Positions 36,298-46,290 of a stretch of DNA of 64,000 bases are shown here, piece after piece; within the stretch, counting starts at the first letter, position 1, and the number at the start of each line of letters is the position of its first letter. The translations under genes and the position numbers were made by a program. The notes beneath the pieces are model-generated. The model did not search any database. It was given only the letters and a program-made list of their open reading frames with translations, and was not told where the DNA came from. Source of the DNA: SPCO01 sp964579825 (GTDB taxonomy: Bacteria; Chloroflexota; Limnocylindria; Limnocylindrales; CSP1-4); assembly GCA_964579825.1 (NCBI GenBank), contig CAZOHT010000012.1:33273-97272 (forward strand), given 5' to 3'.

Positions 36298-38775
36298 TCA
36301 GAGCAACGATTCGGGGTCCACGTCCACGGACCATGGGGCCGGGACGTCGCCGTCGAGCAGCGCGACCGGGTCGTCGCCCCGCAGGACCACGTTCCAGCGC
36401 CAGCGATCGGCCCGTCGCGGCACGAACGCGGGGGCCGGCCCGACGACCGACACGGTCGATCCTCGCGCGGCGACCCTCGCCCGGAGCTCGTCGGCCATCG
36501 CGGTGGCGTCCCGCTCGGCACCCGCCCGGTCGGTCCGGCCGATGGTGAGCTTGACCAACCGGCCGAAGGGCGGTGACCCGAACCGGCGGCGCAGGTCCAG
36601 CTCGGCGTCGTAGAAGGCACTCGCCCGACCGGTCGCCGCGGCGACGATGGCCGGATGCTCGGGCTGATAGGTCTGGAGGAACGCTCGCCCGGGCCGCTCC
36701 CCTCGCCCGGCCCGGCCGATGGCCTGCACCAGGAGCTGGTACGTCCGCTCCGCGGCCCGCTCGTCCGGCAGGTTCAGGGCCACATCGGACGACACGACGC
36801 CGACGACGGTCACGCCGGGCACGTCGAGGCCCTTGGCCACGAGGCTCGTCCCGACGAGGACGTCCAGCCGGTGGTCCGTGAACGCGTCGATGACCCGTTC
36901 CGCGGCGCCCTTCCGTTCGGCCACGTCGCGGTCCAGCCGACCGACGCGGAGCCCGGCGAACCGGTCGCGGACCTCGCGCTCCACCCGTTCCGTGCCGCCA
37001 CCGAGGTACCGGATCCGCGGGGACTGGCACACCGGGCAGCGGGTCGCCAGGGGCGTGGCCCGGCCGCAGTGGTGGCAGCGCAGCGTGGTCCCCGCCTGGT
37101 GGTAGACGAGCGGCCGCTCGCAGTCCGGGCAGGCCTGCACATGACCGCAGTCGCGGCACAGGACGACGGACGCGGTCCCGCGTCGGTTCAGCACGAGGAT
37201 CGCCTGGTCGCCGGCGTGTGGGTCGAGCGTGGCCAGGGCCGCCGCGAGCGGTCGCGAGATGAGGCCCCGCTCGCCGTCGGCGAGCTCCTGTCGCAGGTCC
37301 ACGATCTCGACGTCAGGCGGCGCCCCCGAAGCGCGGTCGTGCAGGGCGACCCGATGGTAGCGGCCGGACCGGGCGTGTCCTTCCGTGTCGACCGCTGGCG
37401 TGGCGGATCCAAGGACGCATGCGGCACCGGCCTGAGCCGCCAGCCGGATGGCGACATCGCGGGCCTGTAGCCGGGGCGTCCGATCGCTCTTGTAGGCCGC
37501 GTCGTGCTCCTCGTCCACGATGACGACGCCGACATCGGCGAAGGGCGCCAGCACCGCCAGCCGTGTCCCGACGACCACGTCGATGTCGCCGGCCCGGATC
37601 CGCCGCCACTCATCCGCCCGCTCGCCGTCGCCCAGGCCGGAGTGGACCAGCGCGATCCGGACGTCCAGGTCGGCCCGGACGCGGTCCACCAGCGGCATCG
37701 CCATCGCGATCTCGGGGACGAGCAGCAGCGCCGGTCGCCCACGCTCGAGCGAGGCGACGATCGCCTCGATGTACACGGCCGTCTTGCCACTCCCCGTCAC
37801 CCCGTCGAGGAGCAGCGGCGTCGCGTCCCGCCTGTCGAGAGCCGCGACCACCGCCGTCACGGCGCTCGCCTGGGCGTCGGACAGGTCGGAGCCGGCCGGC
37901 CGGCCACCACGCAGACCCGGCTGGCGGCCGGCCAGCGGACGACGGGGGCGTTCGCGGACCTCGCTCTCGACGAGCCCGCGCCGGATCAACCCGGTCAGGG
38001 CCGACCCGCCGTGGCTCGCCGCGAGGCCGGCCCCGGCCAGCCCGTCGGAGGGTGCCGCGAGCAGGTCGCGCAGCGCCGCGATCTGGCGCGGTCCCAGCGG
38101 TCGGCCCGGGACGTGCTCCTCCCGAGCCAGCGCCTGCGCGGCCGTCCGGCCCGCACCGGTCAACCGGGCCCAGCGTTCGAACCGGGGCCCGCCGGCCGCA
38201 CCGGTCAGGGTCCAGTCCAACGAGACGGTCCCGGCGTCGGCGAGGCGCCGCAGGCGACGAAGCAACCCCGCCCGACCCTCGGGGGCGGCGAGGTCGCGCA
38301 CCGGACGGGCGCCACCCGACAACTGGTCGAGCAGGTCCGTGTCGACCGGGTCCACCGACTCGGACGCGCTGCCGTCCGGGGTCAGTTCGGCGATGAGCTC
38401 CAGCCGTTCGAGGAGGCCCGGCGGCAGCATCGCCCGAAGCACGAGTGCCGGCGGCGCCAGGTACCAGGCCGCGATCCCGCGCGCCAGCTCCAGGCTGAGT
38501 GGCGGCAGGAGCGGCCCGTCCGCGCGCACCCGATCGACGATCGGCTTGGCAGCGGCCGCGGGCGCGACCTCCGTCGCGGCGAGGACGATCCCGAGCGCCT
38601 GACGGCGACCGAACTCGACCAGGACCGCCTCACCCGCGACCAGGTCGGCGAGACGCTCCGGGACGGCGTACGTGTACGTTCGCGATCCACCCGCCCCGGC
38701 CGCATCCACCGCGACCTCCACCAGGCGGATCGGCGACGATCCGTCGGCCGAGTCCGGCAGGAGGCCCAGGGTCAC
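36298..38775 (-). CDS. priA: primosomal replication-restart helicase PriA
   Basis: 825 residues. N-terminal DNA-binding domain, Walker A LLLDGVTGSGKTAVY, DEEH box VIVDEEHDAAYKSD, and the zinc-binding insertion CRDCGHVQACPDCERP ... CHHCG ... CPVC. Then AIGRAGRGERPGRAFLQTY. GTG start. Reloads replisomes at abandoned forks. Confidence 0.95.
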   Translation of the reverse strand: MTLGLLPDSADGSSPIRLVEVAVDAAGAGGSRTYTYAVPERLADLVAGEAVLVEFGRRQALGIVLAATEVAPAAAAKPIVDRVRADGPLLPPLSLELARGIAAWYLAPPALVLRAMLPPGLLERLELIAELTPDGSASESVDPVDTDLLDQLSGGARPVRDLAAPEGRAGLLRRLRRLADAGTVSLDWTLTGAAGGPRFERWARLTGAGRTAAQALAREEHVPGRPLGPRQIAALRDLLAAPSDGLAGAGLAASHGGSALTGLIRRGLVESEVRERPRRPLAGRQPGLRGGRPAGSDLSDAQASAVTAVVAALDRRDATPLLLDGVTGSGKTAVYIEAIVASLERGRPALLLVPEIAMAMPLVDRVRADLDVRIALVHSGLGDGERADEWRRIRAGDIDVVVGTRLAVLAPFADVGVVIVDEEHDAAYKSDRTPRLQARDVAIRLAAQAGAACVLGSATPAVDTEGHARSGRYHRVALHDRASGAPPDVEIVDLRQELADGERGLISRPLAAALATLDPHAGDQAILVLNRRGTASVVLCRDCGHVQACPDCERPLVYHQAGTTLRCHHCGRATPLATRCPVCQSPRIRYLGGGTERVEREVRDRFAGLRVGRLDRDVAERKGAAERVIDAFTDHRLDVLVGTSLVAKGLDVPGVTVVGVVSSDVALNLPDERAAERTYQLLVQAIGRAGRGERPGRAFLQTYQPEHPAIVAAATGRASAFYDAELDLRRRFGSPPFGRLVKLTIGRTDRAGAERDATAMADELRARVAARGSTVSVVGPAPAFVPRRADRWRWNVVLRGDDPVALLDGDVPAPWSVDVDPESLL

Positions 38776-38784
38776 CCGACCCGC

Positions 38785-39432
38785 CTAGACGCTGATCCGT
38801 CGCGCGGGATGGAGCCCATGGACCTCGGCGATGATCTCGTCGATCCGGGCCGCGGTCCGCTCCACCTGTCCGGTCTCGTTGGTCACGACATAGTCGTAGT
38901 CGTCCTGCCGGGCGAGCTCGACGGCGGCGTTGCGCTGTCGGAGCTCGAGCTCATCGACCGTCTCGGTCGCGCGCGACTTGAGCCGGGCGAACAGCGTCTC
39001 GAGCGACGGTGGGACGACGAAGATCAGCAGGGCGTCGTTGACCCGCTCCTTGACCTGCTGGGCACCCTGGACGTCGATCTTGAGGATGACGTCGTGCCCG
39101 GCCGCCAGGGCCTCCTGGACCTGGGCCCGGGGCGTGCCGTACCAGTTGCCATGCACCTCGTTCGCCTCGAGCAGGCCGCCGGCATCGCGCAGGGCGAGGA
39201 AGGCATCGCGGTCCATGAAGTGGTAGTTGACGCCGTCCACCTCGCCCGGTCGGCTGGCCCGTGTCGTGCAGGTCACGACGTAGTGATAGTCGGGTTCGTG
39301 CGGGCGTCGCTGGAGCGCCTCGATGATCGTGTCCTTCCCGACGCCGCTCGGCCCAGAGATGATCACGAGCAGGGCGTCCTCGGCCCCGGCGCCGGGCGCG
39401 TTCGTGGACGGGAGGCCCTCGGCCTCACTCAA
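38785..39432 (-). CDS. gmk: guanylate kinase
   Basis: Phosphorylates GMP/dGMP. 215 residues. P-loop ISGPSGVGKDTII; TTRASRPGEVDGVNYHF binds GMP; LKIDVQGAQQVK. TTG start overlapping the rluD stop (TTGA). Confidence 0.95.
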   Translation of the reverse strand: MSEAEGLPSTNAPGAGAEDALLVIISGPSGVGKDTIIEALQRRPHEPDYHYVVTCTTRASRPGEVDGVNYHFMDRDAFLALRDAGGLLEANEVHGNWYGTPRAQVQEALAAGHDVILKIDVQGAQQVKERVNDALLIFVVPPSLETLFARLKSRATETVDELELRQRNAAVELARQDDYDYVVTNETGQVERTAARIDEIIAEVHGLHPARRISV

Positions 39433-40382
39433 TGGAGGCCCTCGGTGCGCAGCCCGACGAGCACGGCCTCGAGCTCGGCGGGCAAGGCCGCGGTCGCGCG
39501 GATGAGGTGACCGTCGGACGGCGAGGCGAGCTCGAGGCGCCAGGCATGGAGGAACATCCGGCCGAGGCCGGCCGGGCCCTTGCGCGAGGTGCCGGTGCCG
39601 TAGACGGGATCGCCCGCGATGGGATGCCCGATCGCATCGAGATGCACCCGGATCTGGTGGGTCCGTCCCGTCACGAGGTCCAGGTCCAGCAACGTCCAGG
39701 CGGCGAACCGCTCCTTGACCCGATAGCCGGTGGTGGACGGGCGACCGGCGGGGATGACCGCCATCCGGGTCCGATGCTTGGGGTCGCGTCCGATCGGCGC
39801 CTCGATCCGGCCGACCGCCGCCGACACATTGCCCTGGACGAGCGCGAGGTACGTCTTCTTCACCCGGCGCGCCTTCAGCTGGGCCATGAGCGCGTGCTGG
39901 GCGGTGTCGTGCTTCGCGACCATCAGCAGGCCGCTCGTATCGCGATCCAGACGGTGGACGATGCCGGGCCGCGCCACCCCGGCGATCCCACCGTACTCGG
40001 CACCAGCGGCCCGTCCGAGCAGGGCGTTGACCAACGTGTCGTCGGCATGGCCTGGAGCCGGGTGGACGACCAGGCCGGCCGGCTTGTCGATGATGAGCAG
40101 GTCGTCATCCTCGTAGACGACCTCGACGTGGATGTCCGGCGCGGCGACCACGTCCAGGGCTTCCACCTCGGGCACGTCCAGCTGCAGCTCGGACTCGCTG
40201 TCCACGATCGTGTTGGCCTTGATCGCCTCGCCATGGGACGTGAGTCGGCCGTCCGAGATCAGCTTCTGGACATAGCTCCGCGACAGCCCCGTCGCGTCGG
40301 CCACGAACCGGTCCACGCGGCCGCGATCGCCCTCGGGGACACGGATCGTCCGGACGCCCGCGACCACGCCGCCGTCAGGCAT
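39429..40382 (-). CDS. rluD: RluA/RluD family pseudouridine synthase
   Basis: 317 residues. N-terminal S4 RNA-binding domain (RVDRFVADATGLSRSYVQKL), catalytic GIVHRLDRDTSGLLMVAK (Asp), and TGRTHQIRVHL. Probably a large-subunit rRNA enzyme; exact target not determined. ATG at 40382 overlaps lspA by eight bases; lspA-rluD is a common pair. Confidence 0.92.
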   Translation of the reverse strand: MPDGGVVAGVRTIRVPEGDRGRVDRFVADATGLSRSYVQKLISDGRLTSHGEAIKANTIVDSESELQLDVPEVEALDVVAAPDIHVEVVYEDDDLLIIDKPAGLVVHPAPGHADDTLVNALLGRAAGAEYGGIAGVARPGIVHRLDRDTSGLLMVAKHDTAQHALMAQLKARRVKKTYLALVQGNVSAAVGRIEAPIGRDPKHRTRMAVIPAGRPSTTGYRVKERFAAWTLLDLDLVTGRTHQIRVHLDAIGHPIAGDPVYGTGTSRKGPAGLGRMFLHAWRLELASPSDGHLIRATAALPAELEAVLVGLRTEGLH

Positions 40383-40992
40383 CGGCGGCCCCGCGCGCCC
40401 GCGCACCCCCGGCTAGGGCCGGGAAGAGGGCCAGGCCGACCAGCATGACGATCGCCAGGCTGATCGCCGAGTCGGCGACGTTGAAGGTCCAGAACCGGAG
40501 GCTGCCGAGTCCGATGTCCACCCAGTCGACGACATACCCGAGGCGCAGCCGGTCGATCATGTTGCCGATCGCCCCGCCGAGCAGGAGACCGAGCGCGACC
40601 GACAGGTACAGGCTCCGCCCGGCCCGGCCGTGGTACAGCACGATGAGCCCGATGACGCCGATCGACACCAGCGCGAAGAGGATGGCCTGATCGCGGAACA
40701 GCCCGAAGAGCGCGCCGCTGTTCTGGCTCTGGACGAAGCGCACCAGGTCGCCGATGACCGACACGACCTCGCCCACGGCCACGTTCGCGACCAGCCAGGC
40801 CTTGGTGAGTTGATCGAGCACGATGACCGTGCCGGCCACGCCCAGGAAGACGCCCCAGCGGGCCCGTCCCGAGGCCGCGTCCGCCGAGGCCGTCGGGGCC
40901 GCGTCCGCGACGGCGGCCGGTGCCGGTGCTCCCCGCTCCATGCCCTCGACCCCGTCCAGCTGGTCCTCCCCGGTCACGCCATCCGCCGTCAT
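40375..40992 (-). CDS. lspA: lipoprotein signal peptidase II
   Basis: 205 residues, four membrane helices. The catalytic Asp pair is in GNMIDRLRLGYVVDWVDI and FNVADSAIS. QNSGALFGLFRD is typical. An Ala-rich N-terminal extension of about 45 residues may be partly untranslated if the Met at residue 18 is used. Confidence 0.93.
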   Translation of the reverse strand: MTADGVTGEDQLDGVEGMERGAPAPAAVADAAPTASADAASGRARWGVFLGVAGTVIVLDQLTKAWLVANVAVGEVVSVIGDLVRFVQSQNSGALFGLFRDQAILFALVSIGVIGLIVLYHGRAGRSLYLSVALGLLLGGAIGNMIDRLRLGYVVDWVDIGLGSLRFWTFNVADSAISLAIVMLVGLALFPALAGGARARGAADA

Positions 40993-40996
40993 CAGC

Positions 40997-43900
40997 CTAG
41001 CGGCCGGTCGTCCGGCGGCGCAAGGCGATCCGGATCTCGCCCGACGCGACCTCCACGGTCGAGCGGGCGGTGGCGTCCGCGGGCAGCGGGCCGGTCGCCA
41101 GGTCGCACAGGGTGTCCGCGGCCACGTCGTCGAGGTGCGGGACGATGGCCGGGTCGGCGCCGTCCACCCACAGCTCCACGCGCTCGTCGAGATCGGAGCC
41201 GGCGTCGCGTCGAAGGTCCTGGATGGCCCGCTGCAGGTCGCGGGCATCCCCTTCGGTGCGCAGCTCGGGCGTCAGTTCCGTGTCGATGACGACGACGAGG
41301 CCGTCGTCGTGCGCGACCGCGGTCCCGGGCCGCGGCGAGGCCTGGATCTCCACCTCGTCGGGCGCCAGCGTCACGCCGCCGAGGGTCACGGATCCATCCG
41401 GTTCGAACGTCACCGCGCCATCGCGAGCGGCGGCCATGACGGCCGGGATCGCCGACCCGAGTCGCTTGCCGATCTTCGGGAGCAGCGGCTTGACCCGTCG
41501 CTCGACGAGTTCGGAGCCGTCGGCGATGACCACGACCTCCTTCACGTTGATCTCGTCGGCGACGATCCGCAGGAGTTCGGCATCCACTGCGAGTCCGCGA
41601 TCCGGCACGGCGATCCACGCCCGCGCGAGCGGCTGGCGCGTCTTCAGGCGGGCCGTGCTGCGCAGCGTGCGGGCCAGGTCCACGGCCCGCTGCGCGATGG
41701 CCATGGACGCTTCGAGGCCGGCATCGCGGTGCGGTGCCAGGTCGGCCGTCGGGAACGCCGTCAGGTGGACGCTTTCCGGCGCGGCGCCGTCCACGGCCAC
41801 GACGAGGTTCTGGTACATCGCGTCCGTCAGGAACGGCAGGATCGGAGCCAGCAGCCGGGTCGTCGCGACCAGGGCCTCGTGGAGCGTCGCGAAGGCGGCG
41901 GCTCGATCCGCGGCGTCGTCGGAGCGCGAGAACCGGCGGCGCGACAGGCGCAGGTACCAGGTGGACAGGCCGTCCATGAAGTCGGTGAGGGCCCGCGTCG
42001 CCCCGACCGCGTCTACGTCGCGCAGCCGTTCCTCGACCGTCGCCGCCGTGCCCGCGGCACGCGACAGGATCCAGCGGTCCAGCGCCGGTCGGTCCCCCAC
42101 CGCCGGGGTGCCAGCGTCTCCCGGCGTCCAGCCGGCCAGCCGCGCATACGTCGCGAAGAACGCGTAGACGTTCCACAGGACCAGCAGCTCCCGCCGGGCC
42201 TCGTCAGCGGCGTGCCAACCGAACGGGATGTTCTCCTCCGGCCGGGCCTTGGCGAACATCCAGCGCATGACGTCGACGCCCATCCGCTCGGCGGCCTCGT
42301 CGAAGTCGATCGCGTTGCCCCAGCTCTTGTGCATCGGCCGGCCGTCCTCGCCGAACACCAGGGCGTAACCGAAGATCGTCAGGAACGGCGGCTCACGGCG
42401 AAGGACCGTCGACATCGCCAGCATGCTGTAGAACCAGTTACGGAACTGGCCGGGGAAGCTCTCGGTGATGAAGTCGGCCGGGAACCAGTCCGCCCAGTAG
42501 TCCGGGTCCTCGCGGAAGTGGAGCGTCGAGAAGGGCACGATCCCGGCATCCAGCCAGGGGTTGCCGACGTCCTTGATCCGCTCGACCGGCGCCCCGCAGC
42601 CGTCGCACGCGATCCGGACGGCGTCCACGTGCGGCCGGTGCGGCGTGTGGCCTTCGAAGGCGTCCCAGCCCGCCACGGCCCGAGCCTGCAGGTCGTCGCG
42701 TCCGCCGACCACGCTCACCGTCCCGCATGCCGCGCAGTCGTAGATCGGCAGCGCCAGTCCCCAGTAGCGCTTCTTGCTGATCATCCAATCGTGCATGTTG
42801 CGGAGCCAGTCGAGCTCACGCTCGTGCCCGAAGTCCGGGATCCACCGGATCCGGTCGACCACGTCCATGATCTGGTAGCGCAGGCTCGCGTCCACCTGCT
42901 CCGTGGTCAGCGTCTCGCGTGGCTGGTCGTACAGCGGGCCCATGCTGATGTACCACTCGTCCACGAGCCGGAAGACGAGCGCCGTCCCGCACCGCCAGCA
43001 ATGCGGGTAGCGGTGGGTGATCGTCTCGAGCCGTTGGAACCGACCCTCGCGCTTGAGGTGCTCGATGATCGGCTCGGCGACATCGCGGACGTCCCGTCCG
43101 GTCAGGGCCCCGAAGCCGTCCACGATCACGCCGGACTCGTCGAGTGGCGCGATGACCGGCAGGCCGAGCGACTTGCCGAGCTGGTAGTCCTCGGCCCCAC
43201 AGCCCGGGGCGATGTGGACGATGCCGGTCCCCTCGTCCTCGCCGACCTCGTCCCAGGCGATCACGACGTGCTGGTATGGGGTCCCCGGGTCGTCGCGCGT
43301 TCCCGCGGCGAACGCCTTGCGGACCGCGGGCAGGTCGTCGAACGGGCCCTCGTACCGCCAGCCCACCAGGTCCGCCCCGAGCCGTTCCTCGAGGATCTCG
43401 AACGGCCCGTCCAACGCCGCCTTGAGCGTCCCGCGCGCCAGCCAGAAGCGATCGTCGCCCTGTCGGACCAGGACGTAGCGCAGGTCCTTGCCGACCGCCG
43501 CGGCGACGTTGGAGGTCAACGTCCATGGGGTCGTCGTCCAGACGAGCAGCGCTTCGCCGGGTCGATCCAGCAGCGGGAACCGGACGGTCAGGCCCGGATC
43601 GTCGCGATCCTGGTAGCCCTCGTTGAGTTCGGTCTGCGACAGGCCCGTCCCGCAACGGGTGCACCACGGCATCGTGTCGTCGCCCTTGTACAGCCAGCCG
43701 CGCCGGTGGCACTCGGCGAGGAAGCCCCAGATGAGGTCGTTGTTCTCGTTGCTGAACGTGAAGTACGAGCCGCCCACGTCCGGCATCCCGAGCCGTCCCA
43801 CGAGCATCTCGACCGAGTCGGTCACGGGGCCGTCGGGACCCTGGATGGTCGCCTGGGCGGCCGGGTCCGAGCCGAGCAGGTCGTGCAATCGGCGCAGCTC

Positions 43901-44344
43901 GACCGGGTCGTTCCAGTCCATCCACATCCCGAGCCGGATCGACTGTTCGGTCTGGCGCGCGGCGTACGTCAGGACTCGCTGCTTGCACAGGGTCACGAAC
44001 TCGGCGATGCCGTACGCCTCGATGTCACGCTTGGAGGTGAACCCGAGGTCGCGCTCGACATTGACCTCGACCCACAGGCCCTGGCAGTCGAACCCGTTCT
44101 GGTAGCGCTGGTCCTCGCCGAGCATGGCGTGGAACCGCTGGTACAGGTCCTTGTAGGCACGACCCCAGGCGTGGTGGACGCCCATCGGGTTGTTGGCGGT
44201 GATGGGACCGTCGAGGAAGCTCCACTTCGGCCCCCCGGCGTTCTGCGCCCGCAGCCGGGCGAAGGTCGACCGCTCGCGCCAGAGCGCCAGGATGTCGTGC
44301 TCCTGGCTGACGAGATCGGGTCGCGCGGGAACGGCGTTGAACAT
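40997..44344 (-). CDS. ileS: isoleucyl-tRNA synthetase, divergent type 2-like, with GXHH signature
   Basis: 1115 residues. The Rossmann signature is NPMGVHHAWGR (residues 52-62), where HXGH is replaced by G55-V-H-H58. The second signature is GRPMHKSWGNAID (M671-S674) instead of KMSKS. The editing (CP1) domain has WTTTPWTLTSNVAAAVG. FDCQGLWVEVNVERDLG and TEL/GLW anticodon-domain features place it as IleRS; there is no C-terminal zinc CxxC pair, as expected for type 2. Divergent from the LCP gene; first gene of ileS-lspA-rluD-gmk-priA. Confidence 0.9.
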   Translation of the reverse strand: MFNAVPARPDLVSQEHDILALWRERSTFARLRAQNAGGPKWSFLDGPITANNPMGVHHAWGRAYKDLYQRFHAMLGEDQRYQNGFDCQGLWVEVNVERDLGFTSKRDIEAYGIAEFVTLCKQRVLTYAARQTEQSIRLGMWMDWNDPVELRRLHDLLGSDPAAQATIQGPDGPVTDSVEMLVGRLGMPDVGGSYFTFSNENNDLIWGFLAECHRRGWLYKGDDTMPWCTRCGTGLSQTELNEGYQDRDDPGLTVRFPLLDRPGEALLVWTTTPWTLTSNVAAAVGKDLRYVLVRQGDDRFWLARGTLKAALDGPFEILEERLGADLVGWRYEGPFDDLPAVRKAFAAGTRDDPGTPYQHVVIAWDEVGEDEGTGIVHIAPGCGAEDYQLGKSLGLPVIAPLDESGVIVDGFGALTGRDVRDVAEPIIEHLKREGRFQRLETITHRYPHCWRCGTALVFRLVDEWYISMGPLYDQPRETLTTEQVDASLRYQIMDVVDRIRWIPDFGHERELDWLRNMHDWMISKKRYWGLALPIYDCAACGTVSVVGGRDDLQARAVAGWDAFEGHTPHRPHVDAVRIACDGCGAPVERIKDVGNPWLDAGIVPFSTLHFREDPDYWADWFPADFITESFPGQFRNWFYSMLAMSTVLRREPPFLTIFGYALVFGEDGRPMHKSWGNAIDFDEAAERMGVDVMRWMFAKARPEENIPFGWHAADEARRELLVLWNVYAFFATYARLAGWTPGDAGTPAVGDRPALDRWILSRAAGTAATVEERLRDVDAVGATRALTDFMDGLSTWYLRLSRRRFSRSDDAADRAAAFATLHEALVATTRLLAPILPFLTDAMYQNLVVAVDGAAPESVHLTAFPTADLAPHRDAGLEASMAIAQRAVDLARTLRSTARLKTRQPLARAWIAVPDRGLAVDAELLRIVADEINVKEVVVIADGSELVERRVKPLLPKIGKRLGSAIPAVMAAARDGAVTFEPDGSVTLGGVTLAPDEVEIQASPRPGTAVAHDDGLVVVIDTELTPELRTEGDARDLQRAIQDLRRDAGSDLDERVELWVDGADPAIVPHLDDVAADTLCDLATGPLPADATARSTVEVASGEIRIALRRRTTGR

Positions 44345-44416
44345 CCGACTCCGGTGGCGTGCGGTCGCGATGGGCACCCCGCGGCGGCCCTGACGGGCTG
44401 AATCGGCGGGTCCGGG

Positions 44417-44422
44417 TATCCT
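44417..44422 (+). promoter_or_regulatory. -10 box for leaderless LCP gene
   Basis: TATCCT within GGGTA-TCC-TACCC, ending seven bases before the ATG at 44430; no Shine-Dalgarno. The inverted repeat also gives TAGGAT on the minus strand, facing ileS, so divergent promoters may overlap here. Confidence 0.55.
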
Positions 44423-44429
44423 ACCCGCG

Positions 44430-46259
44430 ATGCACGAATCGCAGGAGGCGCGACCGCGCGCCCGGTCCCCGTTCACGGCGGCCTTCCTCTCGCTCCTGTT
44501 CCCCGGTCTCGGGCAGTGGTATGCCGGTGCGACCACCCGCGCCCTCGGCTTCGCGGCCGCGCCCATCCTGCTCATCGCGCTGCTGGCCGGGGTCGGGCTG
44601 CGGATGGACCGGATCGCGATGCTCGGGCTCGTGTTCGACCCGAACGTCCTCAACGCCGTGTTCGTCCTCAACATCGTCGTCCTGATCTACCGGGTCGTCG
44701 CGGTCGTGGACGCCTACCGGGTCGCCGAGTTCATGAACGCCCAGGCGGCGTCGGGCGACGGCCGTGCCGGACGGGCGCGGCTGCGGCGGAACCCGCTCTC
44801 GATCGCGGGCCTGCTGGCCGTCCTGCTGGTGATGGCGGCCAGTCACGTCGTCGTCGCGCGGTACGACTCGTTCGCGATGGAACTCGTGGATCGGGGCTGC
44901 GACAGCATCTTCATCGGCGAGGGCTCCACCGAGGAGTGCCCAGATCCGGAGGCCTCGGCATCGCCGTCCGCCGAACCCAGCGAGTCCGAGGACATCGCTG
45001 AGGAACCCACGGCCACCCCGACGCCGGAGGCGAGCCTCCTCGGCACGCCCGTCCCGAACGTGTCGATCGCTCCGTGGGATGGCAAGGAGCGCCTGAACAT
45101 CCTGCTCATCGGCGCCGACGAGCAGGGCGGTGGCCACAACACGGACACCCTCATCGTCGTCTCGATCGATCCGGTCACCAAGCAGGTCGCGATGTTCAGC
45201 CTGCCGCGCGACACGGTCGACGTGCCGATCCCGCAGGGGCCAGCTCGGCAGGTCTGGGGTCGCGACTACTCGGGCAAGATCAACAGCTTCTTCGCCAACA
45301 ACCGCAAGCGCTCCGACCTGTGGCCGGGCAACGACCGGACCCGCGGCTACAACGCCCTCAAGGCCGTCCTGGGCGAGCTGTACGACCTGGATATCAAGTA
45401 CTTCGTCGAGGTCAACTTCGAAGGCTTCAAGCAGGTCGTGGATGCCGTCGGCGGGGTGACCATCAACGTCCAGATCCCCGTCTCGGACGACCGGTTCCCG
45501 AGCGAGAAGGGGCGGCTCGTCCGCCTGTACATCCCCTCGGGGATCCAGCACATGGACGGCGCGGAGGCGCTGAAGTACGCCCGTTCACGCCACTCGTCGA
45601 CGGACTTCGACCGAGGCCAGCGCCAGCAGCGCGTGCTCCTGTCACTCCGCGAGCAGGCGGATCCGCAGCACCTGATCCCGCGCCTCCCGGAGCTGATCGC
45701 CGCCCTCAAGAAGACCGTTCGGACGGACATCCCGCTCAGCCAGATGGACGAGTTGCTCGGGCTGGCGTCCGAGGTCGACACGAAGAACATCCGCTCGTAC
45801 GTGTTCGCGCCACCGCTCTACTCTCGCGACACGTGCGCGGACCCGCGCGGCTGCGTGGTCATCCCGAACATCGCCCGCATCAAGGACGCCGTGAAGGACG
45901 CCTTCAGCTCGGACCCGGCGGACGAGGCGCTGCGCCAGACGCTCGCCGCCGAAGGGGCCGTGGTCTGGGTCCTCAACGGCACGGGCGACAGCGGCCGTGG
46001 GGCAGATCTGGCCGGCTACCTCGACTACCACGGCGTCGCGGCATCGGCCCCCCGCCAGAAGCCCGACGGGGCGGTCCCATCCAACACCCGGATCATCGTC
46101 TACAACGGCGCCGAAGGGACGATGCCCGAGACGATCGCCTATCTCGAGAAGACGTTCGGGGTGAAGGTCTCGCTCAAGGACGACCCGGCCGTGCGGACGG
46201 ACGTGGTCATCACGATCGGCAACAGGACCCCGACCCTCTCGGCGCCGAACGGCGCCTAG
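44430..46259 (+). CDS. LytR-CpsA-Psr (LCP) family cell-wall ligase
   Basis: Transfers undecaprenyl-linked polymers to the cell wall. 609 residues. The N-terminal cytoplasmic/membrane part has a TM2-like motif SLLFPGLGQWYAGA and about four helices. A Ser/Glu/Pro linker (about 175-205) follows. The LCP domain spans about 215-400: NILLIGADEQGGGHNTDTL, MFSLPRDTVDV, INSFFANN, YARSRHSSTDFDRGQRQQ (catalytic Arg/Asp). A C-terminal LytR_C domain is at about 515-600. Single gene, convergent with ilvE. Confidence 0.92.
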   Translation: MHESQEARPRARSPFTAAFLSLLFPGLGQWYAGATTRALGFAAAPILLIALLAGVGLRMDRIAMLGLVFDPNVLNAVFVLNIVVLIYRVVAVVDAYRVAEFMNAQAASGDGRAGRARLRRNPLSIAGLLAVLLVMAASHVVVARYDSFAMELVDRGCDSIFIGEGSTEECPDPEASASPSAEPSESEDIAEEPTATPTPEASLLGTPVPNVSIAPWDGKERLNILLIGADEQGGGHNTDTLIVVSIDPVTKQVAMFSLPRDTVDVPIPQGPARQVWGRDYSGKINSFFANNRKRSDLWPGNDRTRGYNALKAVLGELYDLDIKYFVEVNFEGFKQVVDAVGGVTINVQIPVSDDRFPSEKGRLVRLYIPSGIQHMDGAEALKYARSRHSSTDFDRGQRQQRVLLSLREQADPQHLIPRLPELIAALKKTVRTDIPLSQMDELLGLASEVDTKNIRSYVFAPPLYSRDTCADPRGCVVIPNIARIKDAVKDAFSSDPADEALRQTLAAEGAVVWVLNGTGDSGRGADLAGYLDYHGVAASAPRQKPDGAVPSNTRIIVYNGAEGTMPETIAYLEKTFGVKVSLKDDPAVRTDVVITIGNRTPTLSAPNGA

Positions 46260-46290
46260 CGCCCCGCCGCCAGGCTGAAGCTCCCCGCCG

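Noticed and set aside
40823..44401. Plus-strand open frame of about 1190 codons opposite ileS
   Set aside because: Antisense shadow of ileS; no recognisable domain and no ribosome site.
44345..44429. T-box riboswitch upstream of ileS
   Set aside because: The leader is at most about 85 nt, too short for specifier and antiterminator stems, and no T-box sequence is visible.
46239..46254. GGCGCC-GAAC-GGCGCC hairpin as terminator of the LCP gene
   Set aside because: It lies inside the last codons of the gene and has no T-tract; a termination role is unsupported.
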